Assembly (NCBI GenBank): GCA_034428935.1
Contig: DAOUHB010000029.1
Span: 1-23,393, forward strand
DNA: 23,393 bases
Direction of reading: 5' to 3'
From: JAAYZQ01 sp034428935
Lineage (GTDB): Bacteria; Chloroflexota; Anaerolineae; JAAYZQ01
Positions 7,424-15,424 of this stretch are shown here, piece after piece; within the stretch, counting starts at the first letter, position 1, and each line of letters begins with the position of its first letter. The notes beneath the pieces are model-generated. The model made no database searches, had not been told where the DNA came from, and saw nothing but the letters and a program-made list of their open reading frames with translations. The translations under genes were made by a program, and so were the position numbers.

Positions 7424-8107
7424 CTATTCACCGGGTTCCGAGGGGTCCCAGGGGGGATCCAGCGACACCAGGCCCTCTTGCAAGGCGTACAGCGTGGCCT
7501 GGACGCGGTTGGCCAGGTGGAGCTTGCCCAGGATGTTGCTGACGTGGCTACGCACAGTGGCTTCGGTCACCACCAGGCGCCCGGCAATCTCGGGATTGCT
7601 GAGGCCACGGGCCACCAGGCGCAGAACCTCCAGCTCGCGCTCGCTGAGGGGCTCGGGCGTGAGGGGGCGCTGGGCTCCCTGGCGCATCTCGGTGAGAACC
7701 TTGCGGGCGATGCCGGGCGCCAGGGAGGGCTCGCCGCGGTGTACCTGGCGGATGGCCTCCACCAGCTCGGCGGGCTCCGAGTCCTTGAGCAGGTAGCCCA
7801 GGGCCCCCGCCTTGATGGCCGGAAACACCTTGTCGTCGCCGGCAAAGCTGGTCAGAACCAGGACGCCCGGGCTCGAGCGGCCGGAGGTGAGGAGACGCGT
7901 CGCCTCGATGCCGTCCAGGCGGGGCATGACCAGGTCCATCAAGACGACGTCGGGCTGCAGGGCCTCGACCTGGGCGAGGGCTTCCTGGCCGTCGGCGGCC
8001 TCGCCCACCAGCTCGATGTCGTCGATCTCGGCCAACAGCGCCCGGATTCCCCTGCGGACAATGGCGTGGTCGTCGACCACCAGCACGCGGATCGTCTCCT
8101 GGGCCAT
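7424..8107 (-). CDS. NarL/FixJ-family response regulator
   Basis: This is a 227-residue response regulator. The receiver domain (about 6-120) has the acidic pair D12-D13 (VVDDHAIVRRGI), the phospho-acceptor D58 (VVLMDLVMPRLDGIEA), the conserved Thr/Ser region VLTSF and K108 (GYLLKDSEP). The LuxR/NarL helix-turn-helix spans about 152-212 (LSERELEVLRLVARGLSN, then EATVRSHVSNILGKL). It starts 15 nt after the stop of the histidine kinase gene upstream on the same strand, so the two form a cognate pair in one transcript. The ATG at 8107 follows a GGAGGAAT sequence. The short tail SLDPPWDPSEPGE is not part of the family fold. The regulated genes cannot be read from the window. Confidence 0.95.
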   Translation of the reverse strand: MAQETIRVLVVDDHAIVRRGIRALLAEIDDIELVGEAADGQEALAQVEALQPDVVLMDLVMPRLDGIEATRLLTSGRSSPGVLVLTSFAGDDKVFPAIKAGALGYLLKDSEPAELVEAIRQVHRGEPSLAPGIARKVLTEMRQGAQRPLTPEPLSERELEVLRLVARGLSNPEIAGRLVVTEATVRSHVSNILGKLHLANRVQATLYALQEGLVSLDPPWDPSEPGE

Positions 8108-8122
8108 GATTCCTCCCGGTCG

Positions 8123-10411
8123 TCAGACCTGCACCCGCACCCGGACGGCGGTTCCTTCGCCCGGCTTGCTGCGAATCTCCCACTGGCCGTGGATGCGCTG
8201 CACGCGCTCCTCGATCCCACCCAGGCCCATGCCGCCTCCCTGGCGGGCGGTTTCCGGATCAAAGCCGATGCCATCGTCGCACACCTCGAGGTTGACGGTG
8301 TGGTCGTCGTAGGCGAGGCGGACCTCGAGATTCGTGGCACGGGCGTGTTTCACCACGTTGTTGAGCGCCTCCACGGCAATCCAGAAGAGCTCGGTGTCCA
8401 CGGCCAGCGACAGGCGCTTCTCACCTTCCACGTCGAGGTGGGTCAGCAGTCCGGCCCGCGTCTCGACGGCGGCCAGGCGGGCCTGCAAGGCGCTGACCAG
8501 CCCTTCCTTGGCCAGCACCGGCGGGCGCAGCTCAAAGATGAGCATGCGCATGTCCAGCATGGCCTCCCGCGCCGTGGCGTGCAGATCCTTCAGGTTTTCG
8601 GTCGCCACGCCGACCTTGCCCGTGGCCAAGGCCAGGCGGGTGGCTTCGGCATAGAGGGCGATGCTGTACAGGGCCTGGGTCACCGAGTCGTGCAGCTCGC
8701 GGGCCAGCCTCTGGCGCTCCTCGACGACGGCCATCTGGCCGACCTTTTCGTTCAAGCGGGCGTTTTCGAGGGCCAGGGCAGCCGCATCGGCAAAGAGGCT
8801 CAGGATGCGGACGTCCTCGGGGGTAAAGCCCCCCGGCTTGTTGGCCACGTTCAACGCCCCCACCGTGGAGCCCTGCACGCGCAGGGGCATGGCCAGCATC
8901 GTCTCGACGCCCAGCGGCAGATCCGTGGCCCCCGACAATTCTCGCGCATCGTCGATCAACACGGGCCGGCCGCTCAGGACCGCCCTTCCGGCAAAGCTCC
9001 TGGTCACCGGGACGTGGCCCGTCTCGACCTGCAAGGCGCCGCCCGACTGGGCGACGTCCATCATCGACCCGCCGTCCCAGAAAAAGAGCGCGCAGCCGGT
9101 GGCCATGGTGAGCTGGCAAGCCTCCAGGTAGACGATGTCCAGCACCTCGTGGAGTTTGAGCTTTTCCAGGAGGGCAGTGGTGATGCGCTGCAAGCTCTCG
9201 ATCTCGGCCACGCGCCGGCGCGAGTCCTCGTACAGCTCGGCGTTGTCGATGGCGAGCCCCACGTCAATGGCAAAGGACCGCACCAGGCGCTGGTGATGGG
9301 CGGAGTAGTGGTTGGGCTCAAAGTGGCCCAGGCTCAACATGCCCACCGTCTGCCCGCGAATGATGAGCGGGATGCCCATCCAGCAGCGGATAGGCTCGGG
9401 GCTATCGAGGGCTGCGCGATACTCCCTGGCCCAGGGCGTCTCGTCGTGAACGTCGGGAATGATCACCGGCTCCTGCTGGAGTACCACGCGCTGATAATAG
9501 GCGCGATGCGCGGGAAAGCGCAGGTGCAGCGCCTGATCCTGGGGCAGCGATCCCCGGTAGGCCTGGACGACGAGGTGCTCTCCAGCGGTGGTGCGAAGGA
9601 TGGCGGCGCTGTCGTAGGCCACCACCGTCTGGAGCTGCTTCAAGATCTGGCGTAACAGGGGCTCCAGCTCCAGGGTACCCGCCACGTGGCGCGACACCTC
9701 CAGGAGGGTCGCCAGTTCGTAGGTGCGCTCCCGGACCTCCAGTTCCGAGGTCTGCTGGGCCAGGATGCGCTCGGTGACGTCGGTTATGTAACCCTCCAGG
9801 GCCACCAGGCGGCCGTCGGAGCCATAAACCCCCCGGCCCTGATCCCAGACCCACTTTTCCTCGCCGCCGGCGGTGAGGATGCGGTAGGTGAGGTGGAAGG
9901 ACTCGCCTGCGGCCAGGGCGGCCTGCACCTGCGCCCAGATTGCCGGCCTCTCGTCGGGATGGATCAGGTCCTGGACGCTGGCCCCGGCGCCGCGGGTCAG
10001 CTCGTCCGGCGAGTAGCCGGTGAGGGCCAGGCTCCCCTGGCTGGCGAACTGCATGGGCCAGCCCGGCATGTTCAGGCAGCGGTAGGCCATGCCCGGCACG
10101 TTGCTGAGGAGCGTGCCCAGGATCCGCTGGCTCTCGTCCCGCGCCAGCACGACGCGACGGACGACAAAGAAGAACAGGCCGGCAGTGATCAGGAGGAACA
10201 GGAGGTCGGCGGCGACTTCCAGGTAGGGAAGCAGGCTCGAGCCGGGGATCCAGGCAGCCAGCGCCCGCCTGGCGAAAAGCAGCCAGGCGGCCCCCAGCAA
10301 CACGTATAGGGCGAGCAGAGCCAGGCCGCCGCGCCTCGTCCACAGCCACCTGGCGGCATCCCTGGCCCCGTTGTCCTTCGTACCCACGACCAAACTCTGC
10401 GTCTCCAGCAC
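8123..10411 (-). CDS. PAS/GAF membrane sensor histidine kinase (NarL-partner, HisKA_3 type)
   Basis: This sensor kinase has about 762 residues if it starts at GTG 10411. Two membrane helices (about 28-47 and 64-86) form an N-terminal hairpin. A PAS domain follows (about 95-215, with LTGYSPDEL and YITDVTER), then two GAF domains (about 235-390 and 405-550). The HisKA_3 dimerisation domain carries the phospho-acceptor H574 (ERQRLARELHDSVTQAL). The ATPase domain shows the N-box (EALNNVVKHA), DDGIGFDP and GGGMGLGGIEERV. Dual GAF domains suggest sensing of a small ligand or redox cue. The frame stays open to an ATG at 10589-10591, but a promoter at 10437-10466 lies inside that extension, so a later start (GTG 10411 or TTG 10393) is preferred. 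It shares a transcript with the response regulator. Confidence 0.9.
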   Translation of the reverse strand: MLETQSLVVGTKDNGARDAARWLWTRRGGLALLALYVLLGAAWLLFARRALAAWIPGSSLLPYLEVAADLLFLLITAGLFFFVVRRVVLARDESQRILGTLLSNVPGMAYRCLNMPGWPMQFASQGSLALTGYSPDELTRGAGASVQDLIHPDERPAIWAQVQAALAAGESFHLTYRILTAGGEEKWVWDQGRGVYGSDGRLVALEGYITDVTERILAQQTSELEVRERTYELATLLEVSRHVAGTLELEPLLRQILKQLQTVVAYDSAAILRTTAGEHLVVQAYRGSLPQDQALHLRFPAHRAYYQRVVLQQEPVIIPDVHDETPWAREYRAALDSPEPIRCWMGIPLIIRGQTVGMLSLGHFEPNHYSAHHQRLVRSFAIDVGLAIDNAELYEDSRRRVAEIESLQRITTALLEKLKLHEVLDIVYLEACQLTMATGCALFFWDGGSMMDVAQSGGALQVETGHVPVTRSFAGRAVLSGRPVLIDDARELSGATDLPLGVETMLAMPLRVQGSTVGALNVANKPGGFTPEDVRILSLFADAAALALENARLNEKVGQMAVVEERQRLARELHDSVTQALYSIALYAEATRLALATGKVGVATENLKDLHATAREAMLDMRMLIFELRPPVLAKEGLVSALQARLAAVETRAGLLTHLDVEGEKRLSLAVDTELFWIAVEALNNVVKHARATNLEVRLAYDDHTVNLEVCDDGIGFDPETARQGGGMGLGGIEERVQRIHGQWEIRSKPGEGTAVRVRVQV

Positions 10412-10436
10412 TCTTTCCCCGGCAACCTGTGGCACA

Positions 10437-10466
10437 ATTGTACCACGAAGCTGGCCGCGGTGCAAA
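10437..10466 (-). promoter_or_regulatory. Promoter of the histidine kinase/response regulator operon
   Basis: On the minus strand the -35-like element is TTTGCA (10461-10466), the spacer is 18 bp, and the -10 element is TACAAT (10437-10442). Transcription would start near 10430, about 19 nt before GTG 10411. The -35 box is weak, so confidence is moderate. Confidence 0.5.
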
Positions 10467-10520
10467 GCTACCCCTCTTCGGGCCGGCGGCGCCCGGACCT
10501 CGACCACCGGCGGCGCACGA

Positions 10521-10551
10521 TTGGACATCGGGCGGCGGACCGTGCTACAAT
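10521..10551 (+). promoter_or_regulatory. Promoter of the EamA transporter gene
   Basis: There is an extended -10 (TGC before TACAAT, 10546-10551) with a -35-like TTGGAC/TGGACA at 10521-10527 and an 18-19 bp spacer. It is divergent from the kinase promoter about 80 bp away. The leader of roughly 64 nt contains a 13-nt direct duplication (acgcgccgaac-c/g-c at 10554-10566 and 10567-10579). Confidence 0.6.
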
Positions 10552-10621
10552 CCACGCGCCGAACCCACGCGCCGAACGCACGGTGAGGCAAGCATCTTTC
10601 CTGGTCAAAGGAGACCCGACT

Positions 10622-11044
10622 TTGAAACCACAGCTATTTGCACTGCTGACCGCTGCCGCCTGGGGCATTGGAGGCTACTTTGAGAAGAAGGGGCTCCACC
10701 TGGGCAACCTCTCGCCCCAGATGGGCATTACCATCCGCACCGCGGTGGCCCTGGTCATCCTCGCCATCGCCAGCTATCCTCAATGGAAGACGCTGCCGCA
10801 GGCCGGCGGCAAGGCCCTGCTCATGATGGTGGTGGGCGGCGGCGTGGTGGCCGGGGCCGTGGGCATGCTCTGCTTTTACACCGCCCTCAAGGGCGCGCCC
10901 CTGAACCGGGTCATGCCCATCGCCTTTACCTCACCGCTGTTCGGGGCGCTGATGGGCCTCATCCTTGGCGGCGAGCCCCTGACGCCCAAGACCGCGGCCG
11001 GGATGCTGCTCACCATCGGGGGGATCGTGCTGCTGACGATCTAG
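10622..11044 (+). CDS. Half-size EamA/DMT-superfamily transporter
   Basis: This is a 140-residue membrane protein with five hydrophobic segments and the EamA (DUF6) pattern. It begins KPQLFALLTAAAWGIGGYFE, continues with CFYTALKGAPLNRVMPIAFT and SPLFGALMGLILGGEPLT, and ends in TAAGMLLTIGGIVLLTI. Typical drug/metabolite transporters have two EamA repeats (about 300 residues). This one has a single repeat, like the small DMT proteins thought to dimerise. The start is TTG at 10622, preceded by AAAGGAG at 8 nt; upstream in-frame codons lack a ribosome-binding site and give an Arg-rich, non-family N-terminus. It is probably a single-gene transcript from the promoter at 10521-10551. The substrate is unknown. 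Confidence 0.88.
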   Translation: MKPQLFALLTAAAWGIGGYFEKKGLHLGNLSPQMGITIRTAVALVILAIASYPQWKTLPQAGGKALLMMVVGGGVVAGAVGMLCFYTALKGAPLNRVMPIAFTSPLFGALMGLILGGEPLTPKTAAGMLLTIGGIVLLTI

Positions 11045-11080
11045 AGACTGTTTGGGCGGGCCAACAAACGGGCAGCTCGT

Positions 11081-11167
11081 TCGTTCGTAGTGGGCGATTC
11101 ATCGCCCAAGAAGCGCGCTGAAGCACGCACTACGAACGACCGCGCTGAAGTACGCACCACGAACGGG
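11081..11167. repeat. REP-like palindromic element with two tandem 28-bp units
   Basis: Outer arms tcgttcgtagtg (11081-11092) and cactacgaacga (11128-11139) are perfect inverted repeats. Between them sits a perfect 8-bp hairpin, tgggcgat/atcgccca (11091-11098/11101-11108), with a 2-nt loop. Two adjacent 28-bp direct units (11113-11140 and 11140-11167) share about 23 positions, including cgcgctgaag and acgaacg. The element lies between two converging genes (EamA and topA). It looks like a dispersed extragenic palindrome and may also act as a transcription barrier. No mobility gene is present. Confidence 0.7.
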
Positions 11168-11182
11168 CTCTCTGACGGGCTG

Positions 11183-13222
11183 CTACGCCTCCGGCGCACT
11201 CTTTTGTACGTACCTGCACTTCGGAAAGTTGCTGCACCCGACAAACTCGCCGTACTTGCCCGTCCGCTTGACCAGGGCGCCGCCGCAGCGGGGGCAGACC
11301 TGGCCCACCGGCTCGGGAGCCCCGGCGGCCTTCTTTCCGGAGGCGCGGCTTCCCTTTGCCTTGCCGCTGCCCTGCCCCTTGCGCTCTCCCCGGCCGCCCC
11401 GGCCGCGGGGCCGCGGCGGAGGCGCCTCGACGGTGACGGTGGGCATCTCCACCTGGGCCTTTTGCACGGCGGGCTCCAGCCCCGCCCAGAAGCCTTCCAG
11501 GGCGGGCAGGCGCTGCGCCCGCCCGGCGGCGATCTCGTCCAGCGTCTTTTCCATCTGGGCCGTGAAGCCATAGTCGAACTGGGTGGGGAAAAAGCTGACC
11601 AGCAAGTCGCAGACGACGAAACCCAGGGCGGAGGGCTTCAGGAAGCGCCCCTCCTTGAGCACGTAGCCCCGCTCCTGGATGAGGTCGACCATGCTGGCAA
11701 AGGTCGACGGCCGCCCGATGCCGCGCCGCTCCAGTTCCTTGATGAGCGACGCCTCGGTGTAGCGCGGCGGCGGCTGGGTCCAGTGCTGCTTGGGGATCAG
11801 CTCCAGGAGGTCCAGCCCCTCGCCGGCGCGCAGCCCCGGCAGCGGCCCAGCCTCCTCTTCCTCTTCGCCCGGGTCGCGGCCTTCCTCGTAGACCTTCAGG
11901 AACCCGGCAAAGACCAGCACCCGGCCCACGGCGCGAAAGAGGTAGGGCAGCCGGTTGTCCCGCTCGCCCCGGGCCGTGGGGATGAGGACCGTGGTCACGT
12001 CGTAGAGGGCGTCGGCCATCTGGCTGGCGATAAAGCGGCGCCAGATCAGCTCGTAGAGGGCCGCCTGCTTTTCGTCCAGGTAGGCGCGCATGGCCCTGGG
12101 CGTGCGGTTGGGATCCGTGGGCCGGATGGCCTCGTGGGCCTCCTGGGCCAACTTGACGTGGGTCTGGTAGACGGGCGGGCGGGCGGGCAGGTACTCCTTG
12201 CCCCAGAAGCGCTCCACCACCTCGCGGGCCGCCGCCTGGGCTTCGGGCGCCACGGCGGTGGAATCGGTGCGCATGTAGGTGATGAGGCCCACCGTGCCCT
12301 CGTCGCCCACGGGCAGGCCCTCGTACAACTGCTGGGCCAGGCGCATGGTCAGACCCGGCGGGAGGTGGAGGGAGCGGGCGGCGGCCTGCTGCATTGTGCT
12401 GGTGGTAAAGGGCGGGTCGGGGCGGCGGTGCTTGCGGGCCGTGTCGCTGCTCTCCACCCACCACAGCGCCTGGGGGCCGCCCGGCGGGTCCAGCTCGTCG
12501 ACGATGGCCTGCACGTCGGCCTCGGTGCGCAGGTCCGGCTTTTTCCCGGCGATGCGCCACAGCTCGGCCAGGAAGGGCACGGGCTCGGGCACCTGCTGGG
12601 CCAGGCGCGCGTGGAGCGTCCAGTATTCCTCGGGCACAAAGGCCTCGATCTCGCGCTCGCGGTCCACCACCAGGCGCAGCGCCGCCGTCTGGACGCGGCC
12701 GGCCGAAAGCCCCCCGCCGCTGCCCTTTGCCGGGCGGGGCGTTCGCCGCACGCGCCGCCACAGGAGCGGGCTCACCTGGTAGCCCACCAGCCGGTCGAGG
12801 ATGCGCCGCGTCTGCTGCGCCTCCACCAGGCGCTCGTCGATCTGGCCGGGCCGGTCCATGGCCTCGCGCACGGCCGCAGGGGTGATGGCGTGGAACGCCA
12901 CGCGCCGCACGGGCACGCTCCGCGGTGGTTTGGTCGCCTGGAGCACGTGCCAGGCGATGGCCTCGCCCTCCCGGTCGGGGTCGGTGGCCAGGTAGACCTC
13001 CTCGGCACCCTGGACCGCCTCCCGCAGCCGCTGGATCGTCTTTTGCTTGCCGCGGGCGGTGACGTAGCGGGGGCGAAAGCCGTTCGCCACGTCCACCCCC
13101 AGCTCCTTCGGCGGCAGGTCGCGGACGTGGCCCAGGGAGGCCAGCACCCGGTAACCCGGCCCGAGGATGCCGGCCAGTGTTTTCGCCTTGGCGGGCGACT
13201 CGACGATGACAACTCGTGACAT
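11183..13222 (-). CDS. topA: DNA topoisomerase I (type IA)
   Basis: This is a 679-residue topoisomerase that relaxes negative supercoils by single-strand passage. The Toprim domain begins MSRVVIVESPAKAKTL and carries the metal site TDPDREGE (D81, D83, E87). The catalytic tyrosine is Y316 in GLITYMRTDST. GLSAGRVQTAALRLVVDRE and YTEASLIKELERRGIGRPST are further family motifs. Around 157-170 there is a basic Pro/Gly-rich insertion (RRVRRTPRPAKGSGG) before GLSAGRVQ. A Gly/Lys/Arg-rich linker leads to one C-terminal zinc ribbon (CPRCGGALVKRTGKYGEFVG, then CSNFPKC), fewer than the several in Escherichia coli, hence the shorter length. The gene appears to be transcribed from a promoter whose start coincides with the ATG. 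Confidence 0.96.
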   Translation of the reverse strand: MSRVVIVESPAKAKTLAGILGPGYRVLASLGHVRDLPPKELGVDVANGFRPRYVTARGKQKTIQRLREAVQGAEEVYLATDPDREGEAIAWHVLQATKPPRSVPVRRVAFHAITPAAVREAMDRPGQIDERLVEAQQTRRILDRLVGYQVSPLLWRRVRRTPRPAKGSGGGLSAGRVQTAALRLVVDREREIEAFVPEEYWTLHARLAQQVPEPVPFLAELWRIAGKKPDLRTEADVQAIVDELDPPGGPQALWWVESSDTARKHRRPDPPFTTSTMQQAAARSLHLPPGLTMRLAQQLYEGLPVGDEGTVGLITYMRTDSTAVAPEAQAAAREVVERFWGKEYLPARPPVYQTHVKLAQEAHEAIRPTDPNRTPRAMRAYLDEKQAALYELIWRRFIASQMADALYDVTTVLIPTARGERDNRLPYLFRAVGRVLVFAGFLKVYEEGRDPGEEEEEAGPLPGLRAGEGLDLLELIPKQHWTQPPPRYTEASLIKELERRGIGRPSTFASMVDLIQERGYVLKEGRFLKPSALGFVVCDLLVSFFPTQFDYGFTAQMEKTLDEIAAGRAQRLPALEGFWAGLEPAVQKAQVEMPTVTVEAPPPRPRGRGGRGERKGQGSGKAKGSRASGKKAAGAPEPVGQVCPRCGGALVKRTGKYGEFVGCSNFPKCRYVQKSAPEA

Positions 13223-13228
13223 ACCGTT

Positions 13229-13257
13229 AGTATACGGCAGGAACCCGGTCCGGGCAA
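13229..13257 (-). promoter_or_regulatory. topA promoter, predicted leaderless
   Basis: On the minus strand the -35 element is TTGCCC (13252-13257), the spacer is 17 bp, and the -10 element is TATACT (13229-13234). It is followed by AACGGT and then directly the topA ATG (13222-13220). The predicted transcription start falls on or next to the ATG, and no Shine-Dalgarno sequence can fit. Confidence 0.65.
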
Positions 13258-13303
13258 ATCGCGGGTCACCTTTTTAGACTCTTAGAAGTGGCGATCCGCC
13301 CTT

Positions 13304-13332
13304 TTGCCTGTCTCACCCTTCCGTGGTATACT
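13304..13332 (+). promoter_or_regulatory. Promoter of the CoA-transferase gene
   Basis: The -35 element is TTGCCT (13304-13309), the spacer is 17 bp, and the extended -10 is TGG plus TATACT (13327-13332). The predicted start is near 13339, giving a leader of about 83 nt. It is divergent from the topA promoter in the same 199-bp gap. Confidence 0.65.
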
Positions 13333-13421
13333 CTGCGAGCAGGGCTGCGCCGGGACTTTCGGCCGTGCGGGACGACGCCGGCTCTGCGCTCGACGTTATT
13401 ATCCGGCAAAGAGGAGTGAGG

Positions 13422-14630
13422 ATGCAACCACTCGACGGCCTGCGCGTGCTGGATCTGACCAGGGCCCTGGCAGGGCCGTTTTGCACCATGATGCTTGGCG
13501 ACCTGGGCGCCGACGTGATCAAGGTGGAGCGGCCAGGCCAGGGCGACGAAAGCCGGGGCTGGGGCCCGCCCTTTGTCGGCGAGCCCTACGGGCCGTACCC
13601 GGGCGAGTCGGCCTATTTCCTGGCCACCAACCGCAACAAGCGCAGCATTACGGTCAACCTGAAGAGCCCCGAGGGCCAACGCCTGGTGCGCAACCTGGCC
13701 GTCGTCTCAGACGCGCTGGTCGAGAACTATCGGACGGGCACCCTGGACGAGATGGGCCTGGGATACGAGCAGATTAGCTGCTACAATCCCCGGCTGGTCT
13801 ACTGCTCCATCAGCGGCTACGGGCGCACCGGCCCCTACGCCCAGCAGCCGGGCTATGACTTTGTCATCCAGGCCGAGGGCGGCATGATGGGCATCACCGG
13901 GCCGGAAGACGGCCCACCCTACCGGGTGGGCGTGCCCATCGTCGACATTACCACGGGCATGTTTGCCAGCACGGCCATCCTGGCCGCCCTGCAAGCAAGG
14001 CAGCGCACGGGCGAGGGGCAATTGGTGGACATGTCGCTCCTGGATGGGATGGCGGCGCTGCTCACCAACGTGGCCTCGAACCACCTGCTGAGCGGCGAGG
14101 GGCCCCGGCGCCTGGGCAATGCCCACCCCAGCATCTGCCCCTACGAGGCCTTTCCCGCCCGCGATCGCTGGTTCGCCCTGGCGGCAGCCAACAACGGGCA
14201 GTTTTCCGTGCTGTGCGAGGCCATCGGCCAGCCGGCGCTGAAGGACGACCCCCGCTTTGCCAGCAACGGCGCCCGCGTGACCAACCGCGCGGAGCTGCAC
14301 GAGATCCTGAGCCAGGCCTTCCAGCAGCACGATGCCGGGGAGTGGCTGGACCTGTTTCGCGAGGCCGGGCTGCCCTGCGGCCCCATCAACAGCGTGCCCG
14401 AGGTGTTTCAGCATCCCCAGGCCGAGGCCAGGGAGATGGTCCTGTCGGCCGAGCATCCCGGTGCCGGCACGGTCCGCTTTCCGGGCTTTCCCTACAAGCT
14501 CTCGGCGACGCCGGCAGCCGTCCGCCGCCCGCCGCCACGCCTGGGCGAGCACACCGACGAGGTGCTGGCGCAGGTGCTGGGCCACACTGCCCAAGAGTGC
14601 GCCGAGCTGCGCCGCGCCGGCGCGGTCTGA
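13422..14630 (+). CDS. CaiB/BaiF family III CoA-transferase
   Basis: This is a 402-residue protein of the family III acyl-CoA transferases, which move CoA between carboxylic acids through an aspartyl-CoA anhydride. It starts with the canonical PLDGLRVLDLTRALAGPFCT and GDLGADVIKVERPGQGDESR. NRNKRSITVNLKSPEG and GYGRTGPYAQQPGYDFVIQA follow, and the Asp in PGYDF (D146) is the expected catalytic residue. VGVPIVDITTGM, GEGQLVDMSLLDG and AGLPCGPINSVPEVFQHPQA complete the family pattern. The ATG at 13422 has GAGGAGTGAG upstream; an extended frame from 13323 overlaps the promoter and is rejected. It is followed at 54 nt by the hydrolase gene. The acid substrate cannot be named from sequence. Confidence 0.94.
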   Translation: MQPLDGLRVLDLTRALAGPFCTMMLGDLGADVIKVERPGQGDESRGWGPPFVGEPYGPYPGESAYFLATNRNKRSITVNLKSPEGQRLVRNLAVVSDALVENYRTGTLDEMGLGYEQISCYNPRLVYCSISGYGRTGPYAQQPGYDFVIQAEGGMMGITGPEDGPPYRVGVPIVDITTGMFASTAILAALQARQRTGEGQLVDMSLLDGMAALLTNVASNHLLSGEGPRRLGNAHPSICPYEAFPARDRWFALAAANNGQFSVLCEAIGQPALKDDPRFASNGARVTNRAELHEILSQAFQQHDAGEWLDLFREAGLPCGPINSVPEVFQHPQAEAREMVLSAEHPGAGTVRFPGFPYKLSATPAAVRRPPPRLGEHTDEVLAQVLGHTAQECAELRRAGAV

Positions 14631-14684
14631 GCGTCGAATCAGGGCCTGCCTCCGCGGGCCCCGCAGCGTCGAGAAGGGAGGATC

Positions 14685-15332
14685 ATGGCGAAACGTTCGA
14701 TCCTGTTCGTGCACGGCTTTGTGTCTTCGGACCAGGCAACCAAGGCCAAGTATCTGCGCGAGAGGCTGGAAACCGAGGCCGGGGAAACGCTGCACGCCAT
14801 CAACCTCAACCCGACGCCGGCGGATTTCGAGTGGATGACGCCCACGGGCATGATCAACCGGCTGCGCCAATACGTCCTCGACCACGACCTCGAACCCCTG
14901 GCCCTCCTCGGCAGCTCGCTGGGAGGGTTGGTCACGATGAACTATGCCCACCGCTACGGCAACGTGGAAAGGATCGTGCTGTTCGCCCCCCTCCTGCGCT
15001 GGAGGCCCATCGTGAACGCAGAAGAGCTGGCCCGCTGGGAGGAGGAGGGTAGCATCCGCGTGTCGCATTACGCCCTGCCCGGGATGCCTCCGCTGCGGTT
15101 CGACTTTCAGGCAGACGGCCAGCGCTACAGCGAGTGGGTGCGGCCGGCAGCGCCGACGGTCATCATCCACAGCCGCGACGACAACATCGTTCCCGTCGCC
15201 GGCAGCAGGGCCTACGCGGAGCAGTTCCCCGACCGCGTTCGCCTGCTGGAGCTCAAGTCGGCGGGCCACGACATGAACGAGCACCTGCCCACCATCTGGG
15301 AGCAGGTGCGCAGCGCCGTCGTGGAAGGTTAG
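14685..15332 (+). CDS. Alpha/beta hydrolase, YqiA/UPF0227-like
   Basis: This is a 215-residue single-domain serine hydrolase. The oxyanion region is ILFVHGFVSSDQATKAKYL. The nucleophile elbow is LLGSSLGGLVTMNYA (S78), the acid is in IIHSRDDNIVPV (D165/D166), and the base is H195 (LKSAGHDMNEH). A nucleophile flanked as GSSLGG and the compact size match the YqiA/UPF0227 esterase-like group, which includes short acyl or CoA thioesterases. The ATG has GGGAGGATC upstream. Sitting between a CoA-transferase and a molybdenum hydroxylase, it may act on an acyl ester or thioester of the same pathway; that is inference. Confidence 0.88.
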   Translation: MAKRSILFVHGFVSSDQATKAKYLRERLETEAGETLHAINLNPTPADFEWMTPTGMINRLRQYVLDHDLEPLALLGSSLGGLVTMNYAHRYGNVERIVLFAPLLRWRPIVNAEELARWEEEGSIRVSHYALPGMPPLRFDFQADGQRYSEWVRPAAPTVIIHSRDDNIVPVAGSRAYAEQFPDRVRLLELKSAGHDMNEHLPTIWEQVRSAVVEG

Positions 15333-15373
15333 GAGCCTCCCGCCGGCAAGGAATTCCCGGATTGGTAGCAAAA

Positions 15374-15401
15374 GCAGGCGGGGCACGGCTGCCCGGCCTG
15401 C
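15374..15401 (+). promoter_or_regulatory. Intercistronic hairpin before the molybdenum hydroxylase genes
   Basis: gcaggc (15374-15379) pairs with gcctgc (15396-15401), and gggca (15381-15385) with tgccc (15390-15394). One G-G mismatch separates the two helices, and the loop is 4 nt. It lies in the 92-nt gap between the hydrolase and the FAD subunit, without a U-run. It may separate expression of the two gene groups or stabilise the mRNA. Confidence 0.4.
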
Positions 15402-15424
15402 CCAGTGGAGCAAGGAGGCACGAT

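Noticed and set aside
7382..9655. Long plus-strand open frame opposite the two-component genes
   Set aside because: The opposite strand encodes a complete response regulator and kinase with all catalytic motifs. The plus frame has no recognisable domain and only reflects third-position GC bias.
11090..13219. Long plus-strand open frame opposite topA
   Set aside because: It mirrors topA almost exactly, begins inside the REP-like element and shows no domain.
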